DNA of 64,000 bases, from the NCBI GenBank assembly GCA_963920575.1, contig OY986964.1, forward strand, positions 36,074,527-36,138,526, read 5' to 3'. The DNA is from Narthecium ossifragum. Taxonomy: Eukaryota > Streptophyta > Magnoliopsida > Dioscoreales > Nartheciaceae. The position numbers and the translations under genes were made by a program. The stretch's first letter is position 1; every line of letters starts with the position of its first letter. Positions 33,529 through 46,168 of this stretch are shown in pieces. The notes beneath the pieces are model-generated. The model saw only the letters and a program-made list of their open reading frames with translations, was not told the DNA's origin and ran no database searches.

Positions 33529-36500
33529 ATGGATTCCCAGATGGGCCGCAGCGGTCCGCCGGAGGGCTTCGCGGAGATCGTAGTTGTGCGCCACGGAGAG
33601 ACGGAATGGAATGCTTCCAGGATCATCCAGGTCTTAGATTTCTCTTCTAATTTCTTAGATAATCCTCGATTTTTGTTCCTTTTTTTGGTTTGATTGCCTT
33701 CCTTTTCTTTTCTTGAGATGAGGAGGTGGATTCCAAGAAACATTGAAACCTTTCTGCACGCGGATCTTGTTTACGAGTCGTGGAACTCTGATGAGAATCG
33801 ATGGGTTTGGTTGCGTGACTATAAAAATGGAATGAGGTTTTAGAATTTTTTCGTCAGTATCCATGTCGGAGCTTGGTCCTGATCCTGTTCTCCTTCGCAG
33901 CTGCGACTTGGATTGCCTCTTTAGCGATTCGAAATTTAAGTGCATTGTGAATAGGAACCTCTATACCTGTTACTTTCAAATCAACTGCTCACTGCTCACC
34001 TCTCGCATCTAATCTTTTGCCTATGCCAGCATGAATTTGGTCCCATCCACTGTTCAAGATATTCTTTTTTTTCTTTTCGTGCAAGTGTTAGACGCTAATC
34101 TGAAAAGTGCATGCTTTCTTTGTAATGATCACCCAGTTTAAGGCTTAAACTAATTAAATGCACTCTTCAGTTAAATACCTGTAAATGGAGCATCTCCAGT
34201 GAAAATTGCATGAAAATTCTTTTTATCTATGAATCTAGTCCAAATAGGTTTTCTATTTTTGTTTGTGTTGTCCCATATTCTAAGAGATTTTAAGTATCTA
34301 GATTCTGTTGATTTATATCTGCCACTTAAATTACTTTGAGATGCCCTAAATTATGCCTTTCGCGTTATCATTGCTGAATCAGTAAGAGTACATATATTGC
34401 ATACAGAATGCCAGCCGTTGCTATGGTTTTTGTTAGACTGCTATAGTGAGTAGATATGTTTTGTTGTTTAGTTATTTTGTTTGCTCAGCTTCTGATGGTA
34501 CCTCTTCATCATTAGGGACACCTAAACTCTGAGCTGAATGAGACTGGGAGGCAACAGGCAAATGCGGTAGGATAAGAGGCTTCCACAAGTTGAGTGGAGA
34601 TTTTTGCAATTCTAATAGCGGATGTGTGTGGATTTTTTGAAGGTTGCTGAGCGGTTGGCCAAGGAGCCTAAATCTGTGGCCGTATACTCATCTGACTTGG
34701 CACGAGCTGCTGAGACTGCAAGGATAATAGCAAGCAGTTGCAATATACCTGAGTTATGGCTATGTTACTCTACCATTTACTCCTTTTTGCTATGGTTGTA
34801 TTTACCTAAAAAACGTTAATTTAACATTTATTTGGTCTGTGAATCCTGAAATACAGTAGCTGCTTATTAATGGAAGTACAAATCTTTTGTGCTTATCTCT
34901 TAGCAGTTACTTCATATTGTGTGCATGAATAATGTCCAGTTAGTATGTCTCTCTTGTTTCTAATCAGTGAGGCACTAGGTAGGCAAATGTTGATACTTGC
35001 TGTCAGTTTGGCAGTAACATTGCATTAAAATCCTGAAAGTATCTTAACTAGAATTTTTCCAGCCTATAATGTCGCCATGGAAGCTTCATTGAATTTCTTT
35101 CGACTCATGTACAACCTGTTGAGTGGTATTGGCCAATTTGAAATGTGAACCTTGATCAGTGCTTTAGCTTAATTGTCATCAACATATCTGATGCACTTGT
35201 ATGTTTCAACAAGGTTTAGCGACTTTAGCCTTCTCTAGACCAAAACTTTCAGCAGCATGATTTTATTAACCTAATTTTTTCTATTCTCCATTACAGGTAG
35301 AACTAGATCCAACATTGAGAGAGAGGCATCTTGGGGATCTTCAAGGTCTGACATTACGTGATGCAGCAGAGCTAAAGCCCAAGGCTTACAAAGAATTTTT
35401 GTCTGACAAAATAGATCAGGAGATCAGTGTAATTGTTTATCTTTGTTACAAGACCAGGATCTAACCTTTTTCCGACTTATTCTTTTCTGTTGGATCATTT
35501 AAACAACAAGCTTCTCAGCCCTCATATTACTATGACTTAAGTGTATAGACTTCTGATGTCTGAAGTACTTCACCTGAATGGGATTTTGCATTTTTAACCT
35601 GGAGGCAGACCTTAACCAGGCAAAATGGCCATCCTGATTTGGCCTTAGATGGCATTTATCCCTCAGAAACCAATGTCCAATGCTGTACTTTTTGGAACTT
35701 TTTGATGCAACCTTTTCTTCTGGCTTTTGAGTTGATAAATTTCAAATAGCTAAGATATCTACTGGTTTTCAACTACAAAGTCATATAAAGTTGCTATGAG
35801 TATCCATTGTTAGATGCCAGTGCAGCATTGTGGATACTGGGATGTTATAGACCCAAACAGGCTTTTGCTCAAGGCTCAGGAATATTCCTGTTCTATTACA
35901 ATTCTCTTGCAATTATGCATTCTAATGAAAATGTTTCTTGTATTGTCGAGTGGTAACATGATGAATCCTAACACAATAGTTCCATATATAAGATGTACAC
36001 TTAGTAACAGAGCAATATTTTATCAAGAAATATCATACTCAACTGTTTGGGATGCTTTATTTTTCCTTTTTTTTTTCCTGTATGCAGGGTGGTGGAGAAA
36101 GTGTTGAGCAACTATATATACGTTGCGGTTCTTCATTGGAGAGAATAGCAAAGAAGCACAAGGGTATGTCCTCTGTTCATTTAATTGTTAAATCTGGGAA
36201 ATGTGAACTATAGTTCAATATGTCTCGTCAGTAATTATAGTGGTTTTGTGGGAAGTCCCTCTCTTGCACCAATTTGAAGTGGGCTAGAGATCTGGTACCG
36301 GTGTATAGTAGGTTGACAACGGAGCCATCTCAACTTAGAGTTGTACCAAGCGACCAAATAGGATATATGTGATGTACCCACTCCATCTTAGCTACATGGA
36401 GATGGTCATATTTAACATGGTAGCCCATTTCTTTCATAGCAAAGGAAAATCAAATCTGAACTGGCCTGGGTTTTTAACAAGCTTTTTTGAGTGAATGAAA

Positions 36501-37253
36501 GCCATTGAAGTTCCGTGCATAAAATCGTGTTCATCAGTCTACCGGCTGAATTAACCGAACAACAAGGTGATTTGAATATCAAAGTAAGCTTCTAACAGAC
36601 TAACACCCTTTAGCTGCTCGCTCCTGTGAACGTGCCTCTAATACTGTTTTAACCCCACTTGCTTTCTTTGTCATTTTCCTCTCCCCATCCCTGAACTCCC
36701 ACTCGAGAGTGCTTGTCAATATTTCAGTTTCTTGGCAATGCTAGAATATGATAGTTTACCTCTTTGCTTTCTCTTCGATGCAAAAAAGTGTGCCTTGCTT
36801 GGAGTAAAAATGTTTTTGTGACTACTTTAGAAGATGAAGGTCGAAAATTACCCCTTGATTTGCTCTCTTGCTCGGAGAGACCAATGATTAGCTCAACCTT
36901 ACCCCCATGCATTTGCCTGTAAAAAGAGTTTGTGCCCGATTATTTACATACATTCAGCTGTTAAAGAAAAATTGTGGTATTTTGTTAAACGACAAGGCTT
37001 GTTCTTGATTGATTTCTTTCTTCCAGGACAGCGAGTAATTGTGGTCACTCATGGTGGTGTCTTGAGAGAGCTATACAGTCGAGCCGCACCTGGACAGCCA
37101 TTGAAGGGAAAGGTACTGAACGTATCCGTCAATGTGTTCCATATTTCCGAGAGTGGTGACAAATGGATCATTAAGACATGGGGAGACGTAAGCCATCTTC
37201 AGAACGTCAAGTTTCTCGACAGTGCCTTTGGTGGCGACAGTTCTTCCGGCTAG
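33529..37253 (+). CDS. Histidine-phosphatase protein, phosphoglycerate mutase-like 4 type
   Basis: Six exons are proposed: 33529-33630, 34516-34566, 34643-34753, 35297-35428, 36088-36163 and 37027-37253, about 232 residues, the usual length. His22 in VVVRHGET accepts the phosphate. Glu97 in LRERHLGDLQG is the likely acid. His166 in VVTHGG is the second active-site His, and GGGES precedes it. Members are soluble phosphatases or mutase relatives; some plant ones act on phosphoserine. The substrate is not decided here. One junction is odd: exon 3 should end after the Pro-Glu codons CCT GAG, but TT follows, not GT. The nearest canonical donor (GA|GTTATG) would bring a stop codon directly into frame at exon 4. 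All other junctions are GT-AG and keep the frame. Either one G is missing in the assembly or this allele is damaged. Confidence 0.85.
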
Positions 37254-37777
37254 CTTATGACCACACAAATGAAGCAGAAGAAGAGGGAGACATTAGTCCC
37301 CCCGCAAACAGGTGGTCATATTTTATTTGAGACCAAACATAACCTATTCTAGGATCCATGTAATTCGAGTATTGATGCTCTGAATTTGTCATAAGTATTT
37401 GAGTGCTAATTCTCATTATTTGAGCTGGAATCTTCTCCAGGGACTAATCAATCCTCACAAACTCAGCAAACATTTTGTTCTTGGTTAGGATTAGTCATTT
37501 GATATGTCAAAAATTGTGTCAGAAAATTTGATGAACTGGCTTTCATATTTTGAAATCAAAATAAAAATAAATTTGATTTTGAGATATTTGGATCATGTGA
37601 TTCACACAAATTCACTGCATGACACGTTACTTATTAAATCAGAATTTTATTTGTAAAGAGTTATTATTGTTCTTGCCTTAGGTTTTATTACAGTCTTCCA
37701 AACCTCCTCGTTCCAGAACTCCCTACTTCTCCGGTTCCACTCGCAACCATTCTTCTCTCCTTTCCTTGATATTTTTC
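37254..37777 (+). other. Spacer between phosphoglycerate-mutase-like and PPR genes
   Basis: About 520 bases hold the 3' flank of one gene and the leader of the next on the same strand. AAAATAAAAATAAA near 37558 could serve as a poly(A) signal region. Confidence 0.4.
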
Positions 37778-40201
37778 ATGTCCAAACTCTTCCTCTCCGA
37801 CCTTTCGCTTCCCCACAAGCACCACCGGAACCCGCCCTTCCGTCTCCAAACCATTGCCAAATCCATCACCAACATCATCAGATCCCGCGCTTCCAACCCG
37901 CATTGGGAGCAGTCACTCTCCGATGCCCTCCCCGACGACCAACCGCTGGCCCTGTTCCTCGCTGCCATCCCCGACCCTGATGCCGCCCTCGGCTTCTTCT
38001 CCTGGGCTCGTCGGCATCGCCAGCCCGACCCCAATGCCTATTCCGCCCTCCTCCGACTACTCGCCCAATCGTACCGCTTCTCGGACGTTGAATTCGTATT
38101 GGATTTGATGAGGGGCGAAGAGATGAATCCTACACAAGAAGCCCTTTCGGCTCTTCTTGGCGCATACTCGGCAGCCGGGTTTGAGGAGAGGGCGTTGGAT
38201 TTGTATTCGAGATCAAAGTCACAAGATTGTTTATTTCCAAATGTGCCGGATTGCAATCTTTTGCTGGAGTTGCTGGTGAGACGGCGTCGGTTTGCACTGG
38301 CACGAGAGGTGTATGACGAAATGGCTAAGAGAGTTGGCGGGGCGAATAATTATTCAACTGGAGTGATAGTGAGAGGGTTATGTCTGGAGGGGAGGGTGGA
38401 GGAAGCAAGTAAGTTGATCGAGGGTAGGTGGGGAGTGGGGTGCATCCCGAATGTGGTGTTCTACAATATGCTCGTGGATGGCTATTGTAGCATTGGCGAT
38501 GTCAGAAGGGGATACATGATGTTTAGGGAGATGGAGTCCAAGGGATTCTTGCCCACATTGGTTTCTTATGGTGTTATTATTAATGGGTTTTGCAAAAAGG
38601 GGAATCTTTTGAAAGCACATAGGATGTTGGAGGAAATGTCAGTTCGAGGATTGCATCCAAATGTGAATATTTACAATACCTTACTGGATGCGCGGTGTAA
38701 GCATGGTTCGATGGTTGAGGCAAAGGCAGTTTTGAGGCAGATGATTCGTGTTGGTTGTAATCCGGACATAGTAACGTACAATACTTTGATTTCTGGTTTT
38801 TGTAGGGAAGGGATGGTTCGGGAAGCTGAGCGTATTTTGCGGGAAGCTATTGCAAGAGGGTTAAGCCCAAATAAGTTTAGCTACACTCCTCTAGTTTATG
38901 GGTTCTGTCATAGAGGAGAGGTTGCTGTGGCATCGGATTTTCTTGTTGAAATGATGGAGAAAGGGCATAAACCTGACTTGGTTACTTATGGGTCTCTTGT
39001 TCACGGACTTGTTGTCATGGGGAAGGTACAAGAAGCCTTGGTTGTGAAGGACAAAATGATGGAGAGGGGAGTGATCTCAGATCCGTGCATCTACAATATT
39101 TTGATTAGCGGGCTTTGTAAGAAAGGGATGCTTCCGTCCGCTAAGAGGCTGCTTGCTGAGATGCTCGACAACAATGTCCTACCTGATGAGTTTGTTTATG
39201 CAACACTAATTGATGGGTTCATTAGAAATGAGAATCTTGGTGAGGCAAAGAAGATCTTTGAGTTTATGGGAGAAAAAGGCGTCAAGCATGGAGTTGTGGT
39301 CTATAATGCGATGATCAAAGGCTACTGCAAGTGCAGAATGTTGAAGGATGCAATTTTGTGCATGAAGAAAATGAGGTCCAGTGGACTGTTCCCTGATGAG
39401 TTCACTGACACAACACTCATAGATGGTTATGTGAAACTTAGTGACATGGATGGGGCTTTAAGGATATTTGGTGACATGATGAAGCGAAGGTGCAAACCTA
39501 ATGTGGTCACTTATTCAGCACTTATCAATGGATTCTGCCGATCAGGGGACATTAATAGAGCTGAAATGCTCTTTAAAGAAATGAAATTTCGAGGACTTTC
39601 TCCTAATGTTGTTACATATAGCATTCTTATTGGTGGTTCTTGTAAAGATAATAAAATCAATAGAGCTGTTTCATTGTTTGAAGAGATGCTTCTTGATAAG
39701 TGCACTCCCAATGATGTTACATTCCATTACTTATTTAACGGTCTTACTAATGCTATAGTAGATCCTGTGTCCGTTGGAAAAGTCGACCTTTCGTTGAACA
39801 GTGAATCTATGGTTTTGTACATTTTCAGGAATATGATTTGTGATGGATGGGACCGGAAGACTGCAGCGTATAACACTATCCTCTTCTGCCTTTGCAAGCA
39901 TCAAATGGTTAAAATGGCATTACAGTTCAGAGATAAGATGATTGAAAAGGGCTGCTGGCCAGATTCTGTAGCATTTGTGTTCCTTCTCTATGGTATTTTA
40001 GCAGAAGGAAACTCCATGGATTGGAGGAGCATTGTTTCTTGTGACTTTCTTCAAAATGAACTCAAGACTGCTCTTACATACACCAAAGTGTTAGAACAAT
40101 GCCTAGATCCTGGGATAGTTTCAGAAATTTCAATGATTTTACAGTCCCTAGTTGAAGTTGATTGTACCCGTAAACTAATTAACAATATCAGTGGTTCCTG
40201 A
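37778..40201 (+). CDS. P-class pentatricopeptide repeat protein (At1g52620-like)
   Basis: One uninterrupted exon codes for 807 residues. The first ATG is at 37778 (MSKLFLSDLSLPHKHHR), 12 bases inside the longest open stretch. The N terminus is rich in Arg, Ser and Leu with few acids, fitting an organelle transit peptide. From about residue 80, some 17 repeats of 35 residues follow, such as VVFYNMLVDGYC...MESKGFLPT and VVTYSALINGFC...MKFRGLSPN. There is no E, DYW or SMR domain, so it is P-class. Family members bind specific organelle RNAs and support their processing, stability or translation. Start, length and tail (TALTYTKVLEQCLDPGIV) resemble the Arabidopsis At1g52620 type from memory; this needs a search. 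No frame damage is seen. Confidence 0.93.
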   Translation: MSKLFLSDLSLPHKHHRNPPFRLQTIAKSITNIIRSRASNPHWEQSLSDALPDDQPLALFLAAIPDPDAALGFFSWARRHRQPDPNAYSALLRLLAQSYRFSDVEFVLDLMRGEEMNPTQEALSALLGAYSAAGFEERALDLYSRSKSQDCLFPNVPDCNLLLELLVRRRRFALAREVYDEMAKRVGGANNYSTGVIVRGLCLEGRVEEASKLIEGRWGVGCIPNVVFYNMLVDGYCSIGDVRRGYMMFREMESKGFLPTLVSYGVIINGFCKKGNLLKAHRMLEEMSVRGLHPNVNIYNTLLDARCKHGSMVEAKAVLRQMIRVGCNPDIVTYNTLISGFCREGMVREAERILREAIARGLSPNKFSYTPLVYGFCHRGEVAVASDFLVEMMEKGHKPDLVTYGSLVHGLVVMGKVQEALVVKDKMMERGVISDPCIYNILISGLCKKGMLPSAKRLLAEMLDNNVLPDEFVYATLIDGFIRNENLGEAKKIFEFMGEKGVKHGVVVYNAMIKGYCKCRMLKDAILCMKKMRSSGLFPDEFTDTTLIDGYVKLSDMDGALRIFGDMMKRRCKPNVVTYSALINGFCRSGDINRAEMLFKEMKFRGLSPNVVTYSILIGGSCKDNKINRAVSLFEEMLLDKCTPNDVTFHYLFNGLTNAIVDPVSVGKVDLSLNSESMVLYIFRNMICDGWDRKTAAYNTILFCLCKHQMVKMALQFRDKMIEKGCWPDSVAFVFLLYGILAEGNSMDWRSIVSCDFLQNELKTALTYTKVLEQCLDPGIVSEISMILQSLVEVDCTRKLINNISGS

Positions 40202-43200
40202 TGTTTGCTAGTTAGACAGAATGAGAATGAACTGAGAAATCTTTCCCTAGAGATAGCAAGTGGTCTTGATTTGTGATGGACGTGAAGAGACAATATGAAC
40301 CAAGATCCAGTCAGATTTTGCGAGCAGGTATTAGTTATAACAATCTCAATGCGGAAAGTCAACTTTAATCGAAAATCTTCCTGGATTATTGTAGCGGAGA
40401 TAAGAATTGAGAGCTTCAAATACTATATTAAATTTCATACTTAACGATCTTACTGCATCTTTTCAGCTTGATGTACTTTCTGTGTGATTTTTCAAGTTAA
40501 ACAACTCAATGAGGAAAGTTTGGAGGCGAAGAAGTTCAAACATTTGTTCGAGGAAGCTGGCTTACATTCATGACGAACACCGGCATTTTCAGGTGAGAAC
40601 ATCTATTTCTACAGTATTCTCATAGACTTATACTTAAATATGGTACTGAATTACTGATTCTTCTAGCTTTCTTTTGGGTTAATGAAATTCTTACTTCTGA
40701 GTATTCTCATAATATAGTGATGATACGTAGGAGGTTTTTTAGAAAAGTTAACTTTCTATTTGTCTTCATAAATTTATGTTGCTAACTTCGTATATTTAGG
40801 CCACTGCTTGATAACTTCATTTGGAAATCTTGATGCTTATTTGGTCTCCAGTAGAGGATTAGTCACCTGCAACTTTAGCAATTATTTTTCTACACTTGAT
40901 AAGTCACCTCCAACTTTATTTCGAAATCTTTATTCTTGAGCTTTATTTCAACGGTTGGGGTCCTCCCATTAATTGCAGGAGACATATGAAGCCAATGTTT
41001 GAACCAACGAAGGATGATTTAAAGTACTTAATTGCTGTTTTCACACATCTTCAGGGGTAGTTCATACTGAACAAACGAGCTATTAAGGTTATAGATCTCC
41101 GAAATATTGTAGTAAGCTATACAAATGTGTTCTACAATGTTTCGTTACTTTTGAAGAAAGCAGCATCCCTATTGTCTATCTGGATGCGATTGCATAACAG
41201 ATGAGAATTTTGAGGCAACATACTGAGAGGTTAAGAACTACATGGAGATTGTGAGTTTCTTGTTGTGGACCCAGAAAGTAAAGCCCTCGAGTAATTTTCA
41301 GATTTTTATTGTATGTAACAAATATCATGTTGCTATCCAACTATTTTTACCCAAGGATTAGATAGGTACATCCTTTTACTTCTTTTTAAAATTCTTGCAT
41401 GCTGGTTGTTATTGGTGTGGTGTATCTGCTTTCTTCCCATGTCATCACCATTATTGCTACTTGTTAGCCCTTCTGGGTCATCTGCTGTCTTTCACCTCAT
41501 TAACACTCGAGGTTCTATGTCTCTCTTGCTATTTTTTACCTGCATAGATCATGAGTAAAGCAGTATCCTTTGGAGCATCGACATCGGTTCAGCATCCTTT
41601 CCGAAATTGCGTGCTTAAGCATGAGGCATATCTTTCTAGAACATATCTTTCTAGAACAGATGTCGACCATGTCAGCAACTTCCTACTAATGAGGCAGCAT
41701 TTACTGGCCTACTAGTGTTCAGTCAGAATATCACCTGCGTGAAATGTATATTGCAAAGTATGAGTATCTTCGTGCTTGTGTATTGTAGTCTACTTTGACC
41801 GGAAATCAAAGTCGGTTTTCTTTTTAGAGACCTCACTTGAAAGAGATCAGCAAAGGAACTGTTCCATTGAGGACTTTTAGCAACGTATCATTGCTTCCTT
41901 GGCATGTACCTATTTCAGGAGTAAGTAGCCTCCTGAAATATAATGTGCTATTTCCCTGTTGATTGGTATGTCCAGAGTAATGCCAGCCACAATGTTGGTT
42001 CCTTTCAGGGGATGCCATCAGCATTCATGATTTTGATGATACTTCCATCATCATTAGCATAATGAATCTGAACAACAATGTTTATCCCAATCTTGTACAA
42101 ATTATATCTTCCAGCGATTCATCCAACAATATCTTCGATGATTATAAATGCTGGTCATTAAAAGAGAACTGCTCAGCTAGTACATATTGACCATGACAAT
42201 TTATCCTTCATTTACCATGACAGTGTATAGAAGACTCAGAAAATGAGATCTTCATGAAGAAAGGAAAGATCGACATTCAAGGAAACAGTTGTTTGTGGAG
42301 CACGACATTCAAGGAAACAGTTGTTTGTGGAGCACGACATTCAAGGAAACAGTCAATCGTGAGGTACTTTGTTGAAAATAGATGAAGACATTTAACTACT
42401 CATTGTTCTACTTTCCAAGCTTTTGACACATGAACAAATATATCTCTGATGGGCCATCTTGTCCCAGGTTTTGAGCTTGACCGGATGCCTTTGACAGTGG
42501 TTGGTCATCATTGTTATGATCATTCTGAATTCTTCTGAACTTTTAATTGCAGATTTATTTTTGTGGAAATTTTGCAAGTATTCTATTTGGCTTACAATTG
42601 CTGTATGATTTCTTAAGTGCTTGCATATCCAGATCTAAGTATCTCATGTCCAAGATCCAATTAATCACATGTTTCTTAATTTGCTTTGAATCAGATTTTC
42701 AAACTTGACCATATAAAGTCTATTGCAAAGAAGTGTTTCAGTTAACGATTAAGAATAATGTGAGACTTTCTTTTTGGCTGCAGAAAACATTCCTCTCCAG
42801 TTTTTATATGCTGCTGGATAGACAAGAGAAGCAAGCAAAGACTATTCTAACTAAAAGTGAGAGATCCTGGCAACCCAGCCCCTTTAATTCACACCTCTTG
42901 CCTTGTAGGTAAAGCATCTGCAAAAAGTAGCATGGGCAACTCCTCTCTGGTGAGAGATTCTTGCGAGAAGGGTTCTTGCTTTGCTTCAAATGGCCGACAA
43001 CAGCAAATGCTTCAAGGTATCATCAATTGGTGGCCCTTTTTTTTAATCATCTTTTTGGTATTATTACTGCTGTTGGTGTAGGATTTGAGTCAATAGATCG
43101 GTACTCTGAATTCAGTAAATCTCATCTGTATAATACGCGACAAGCTATTACATTGCATACATCAACACAAAGCTGGAATCATCTAAACAAGTGTCCGGAA

Positions 43201-43878
43201 TAGAAGAGACTAACATATATATGCTTTTCTTTGGATTGTATTGACCTCGACAAGGAACATGGTACATCCATTAGTTTAGGATTTTGAGTGAGCCAAATTG
43301 AATCTAACCCAGTTTGATATCTGATCAAAGATTCATATAGTTCACATAAATGGATGCTTAAATCCAATAAACGAAAAAAGTAAGTAGAAAAGGACACATC
43401 ATAAGGATGTCAACTCATAATAACTAATGTGAATTACCTTGCGTGGTTGCTTTTAGTGGGGGATGATGATGAAAAGTTTGCATGAGAAAGGAATTGGACA
43501 ATCATGAGATTTCTTAGTGGCTATCCCACTGAAGAACTGGTAGTCAATGGATCATTTGGAGTTGGCAGACGTCTCTGAGATGCTAGCTAGTCATTGCCTC
43601 CCCCATCAGACAAACTCCTATAGATTGGTGGCTTATGACGGATTGGCCGGGCTAGAGGGTATTTTGTTACCCAACCATTTTGGCTCATCTAATAGGGAAA
43701 AAAAAAGAGAGTAAAATCTTTTACTCTTTTTTTGTAATATATTTTATAGTACATGATCCCACAAACTGTGTGATGATGGCAATAATTAAACAACAATTAA
43801 CTTTAATTTTGTATCAACTCAATATTATTAACATACCGAATTCTAATACACAACACTTGCTTTTGCTTGTCATATGAA

Positions 43879-43880
<2 letters not shown>
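40202..43880. other. Long intergenic stretch after the PPR gene
   Basis: No protein gene is recognised. The base composition is gene-like rather than repeat-like, and many GT/AG signals exist (for example TTTTCAG|GTGAGAAC near 40590), so spliced 3' untranslated exons of the PPR gene or a non-coding transcript are possible. The longest frames (74-95 codons) have no recognised domain. Confidence 0.4.
42271..42355. repeat. 32-base tandem repeat
   Basis: The unit starting GACATTCAAGGAAACAGTTG is present twice in full and once in part, the third copy changing at AGTCAATCG. Confidence 0.85.

Positions 43881-43933
<53 letters not shown>
43881..43933. repeat. (AT)n microsatellite
   Basis: About 26 AT units, followed by ACACAC. 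Confidence 0.95.
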
Positions 43934-43938
<5 letters not shown>

Positions 43939-44162
43939 TAATGAGAGAATTTATTCTTGATCACACTAGCCAGTCAATAAACAACATAATTAATGAACGT
44001 GTACCAAACATAGAAACTCTATCCCTTACACGTCAGCACTAATTAAGATTATGAGGGATGTTGGTTGTTTGATGCACGTATGTGCATGTGATGCCATCGT
44101 GAGCATGTGGACGTAGCATCAAACAATTCATGTTTGCTCCGTTTCCAGCTAATGTTCACTGT

Positions 44163-44700
44163 TTTTTTTTTTTGTTTGATGAGTAGAGTCAGAAAGCTGG
44201 CTCACATAAACCTATCCAACTCTGTTATGCCGTTTTTAAGGCCTAATAATAAATGGGAATCAGTGGACAACGGCACCAACGAGCAACACCATATGCCTTA
44301 CAATTCTCCATTAGTGGAATGCAAATGTATAACATTGTTGGAAACTCCATCATCTTTGCCTAAATGTTCCACGTAAACAAATCTAGAATTGGGGGTGGGG
44401 GGGGCTCACCATCCGGTTATTCTTAAGTTAGTCTCCACAATCACTTCCTCCATGCCATTTTCTTTTGCCCAAACCATAACCATTCCATGGAGTATTACCA
44501 TCAACTCAGCCTTAAAGAACTGAATCGGTCTCAATTGGCTTTCCTATCACCCAAACTGTTACCTCTGCACCAATTGTTCTCGGGTCGCTAACTCCCACCG
44601 CAGCTATAGCAGCATTGTACTCCTAGACATAGGAAGCAGAAAACCTGAACAACAATGCTCTCACTGTACTTCTCTTTCACTTCGTTGCATATGTTGCCGC
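44163..44700 (-). mobile_element. Degenerate LINE 3' end
   Basis: Poly-T at 44163-44173 is followed by GAGTAGAGTCAGAAAGCTGG and GGCTCACATAAAC, matching the tail layout of the LINE relics near 10893. On the minus strand a broken RNase H-like frame shows FKAELMVILHGMVMVWAKEN. It is interrupted by stops and has a GGGGGTGGGGGGGGC patch near 44391. Confidence 0.55.
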
Positions 44701-44766
44701 TCTAAAAATTCAATCGCCAACCTACACGTTTTATGACATTTAGCATGTTTTCTAGGGTTTATATGA

Positions 44767-44980
44767 CACTAGGTGATGGGTCCGACTAATTGCTGACCCT
44801 CACTCTCTCTTTCTCTCCTCTCTCCCTCTATTTTTATAATAACTTACGTTATGTCAGTTTACTATCCTCTTTTTTTTTTTAGTTACAATCTTATACCACG
44901 TGTGTATAATTTTATGACTCAGATGATGAGTCATAATCTGAATCATAAAAATAGCTGTCATCTGATCTTATAAGGTAGAT
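44767..44980 (-). mobile_element. Helitron-like or MITE repeat, copy 2
   Basis: It begins ACTAGGTGATGGGTCCGAC and shares with 29782-29994 the parts ATAACTTACGTTATGTCA, TTATACCACGTGTGTATA and TATGACTCAGATGATGAGTC, ending near GATCTTATAAGG. Confidence 0.4.
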
Positions 44981-46168
44981 TAATCTTATATTATTCCATT
45001 GTTTTAAAATACAGAAGACCAATTCAACAATGTTTTATTTCAAAAATAAAAACCTAACTCAAGAATCTGACTGAACCGAATCGAATCTATTTCGGATGGT
45101 CGGTTAAGCCCAATAATTTGCCTTTGGTATATAAAATGTCAGAAAATCCTCGGACAACTTCCAACCACCAAAGCTGAACATACGCCGTCCGATCCAAATC
45201 AGACGGTCAGTAATTTTCTACACCACACCAATCCTCAGTGTGGCGTCTCTCCTACGGTATCCGAAAGCAGCAACTAGAAAGCGAGATTTTAAATCGCCTC
45301 ATTAAATACTCGCCTATCCTCTCCTGTGAAACCTCCCCTTTTCCTCCCATTAATCAGGGTACGGTCACCACAGTTAGATGTTTCGATCAACGCCTCGCCC
45401 ACCTTCCATCGACGGACACCGCGAGAGAACTTTCGAACTCGCGCGGTAACATCACCGAGGGTAAAAATGCTGCTCGAGAACGATATAGTAGCGGTACCAA
45501 TGTACAGGTGTCGGTCTGCAATTAGTCGAGTGAATACAGTAGTAATATGGTTGGGGGGCACTGTTCCTGTGGTCTGGCGGAACAGTTGAAGCGGGGCCAT
45601 TAATACGTGCACATAACTATGTCTACCCACCATTGTCTACATAGCCCGGAACTATTTAATTCCCTTAACCACCTCTACTGAGTTCCCAACTAAGTTGCTC
45701 CTCCGGAACACTGTAAGCAAAATAATCACACTAATCTCGGCCCTTGGATGAGCCACCTCATCCGACGTGACGTGAAATCGCGATCGGGGAAACGGGATAC
45801 TCTGTAGGAATGTTGTTGAGCTCTGGGACGACAGTAGCTATCTCTGACCCTTGTCGAGATCACGTCACCGTCTGTGGTCCGGGAGCAGCGGTGCTCCGCT
45901 GGACGGAAAGGGACCTTATCACCTTTCTCCACTTCCCGGTCGGTGAGAGTTCTTAATCTCACCGGGTATTGAGCACGGCTTCAGTCTCGGACTGCTAATA
46001 TTCTTTTCTTCATGTTGTTACTAGGTTTCTTTCCACCGGAGAGAGACAGGACGACGACGAGAGCCATAGGGACGCCAATGCCATGGCCTGGGTCTAGGGT
46101 TTCTCGCTCCATCTCCGTCGATCTTCTCCTCCTCCCATTGCTCTAAACAGAGAGGTTGAGAGGAAGGG
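44981..46168 (+). promoter_or_regulatory. Upstream region and leader of the CRK gene
   Basis: No separate gene is supported; frames here up to 114 codons on both strands overlap and lack domains. The last 150 bases (CCATGGCCTGGGTCTAGGGT and on) are probably the transcribed leader. No clear TATA box is seen close to it. Confidence 0.4.

Noticed and set aside
45289..45633. 114-codon minus-strand frame upstream of CRK
   Set aside because: An overlapping plus-strand frame of similar length exists, and no domain or splice context supports either.
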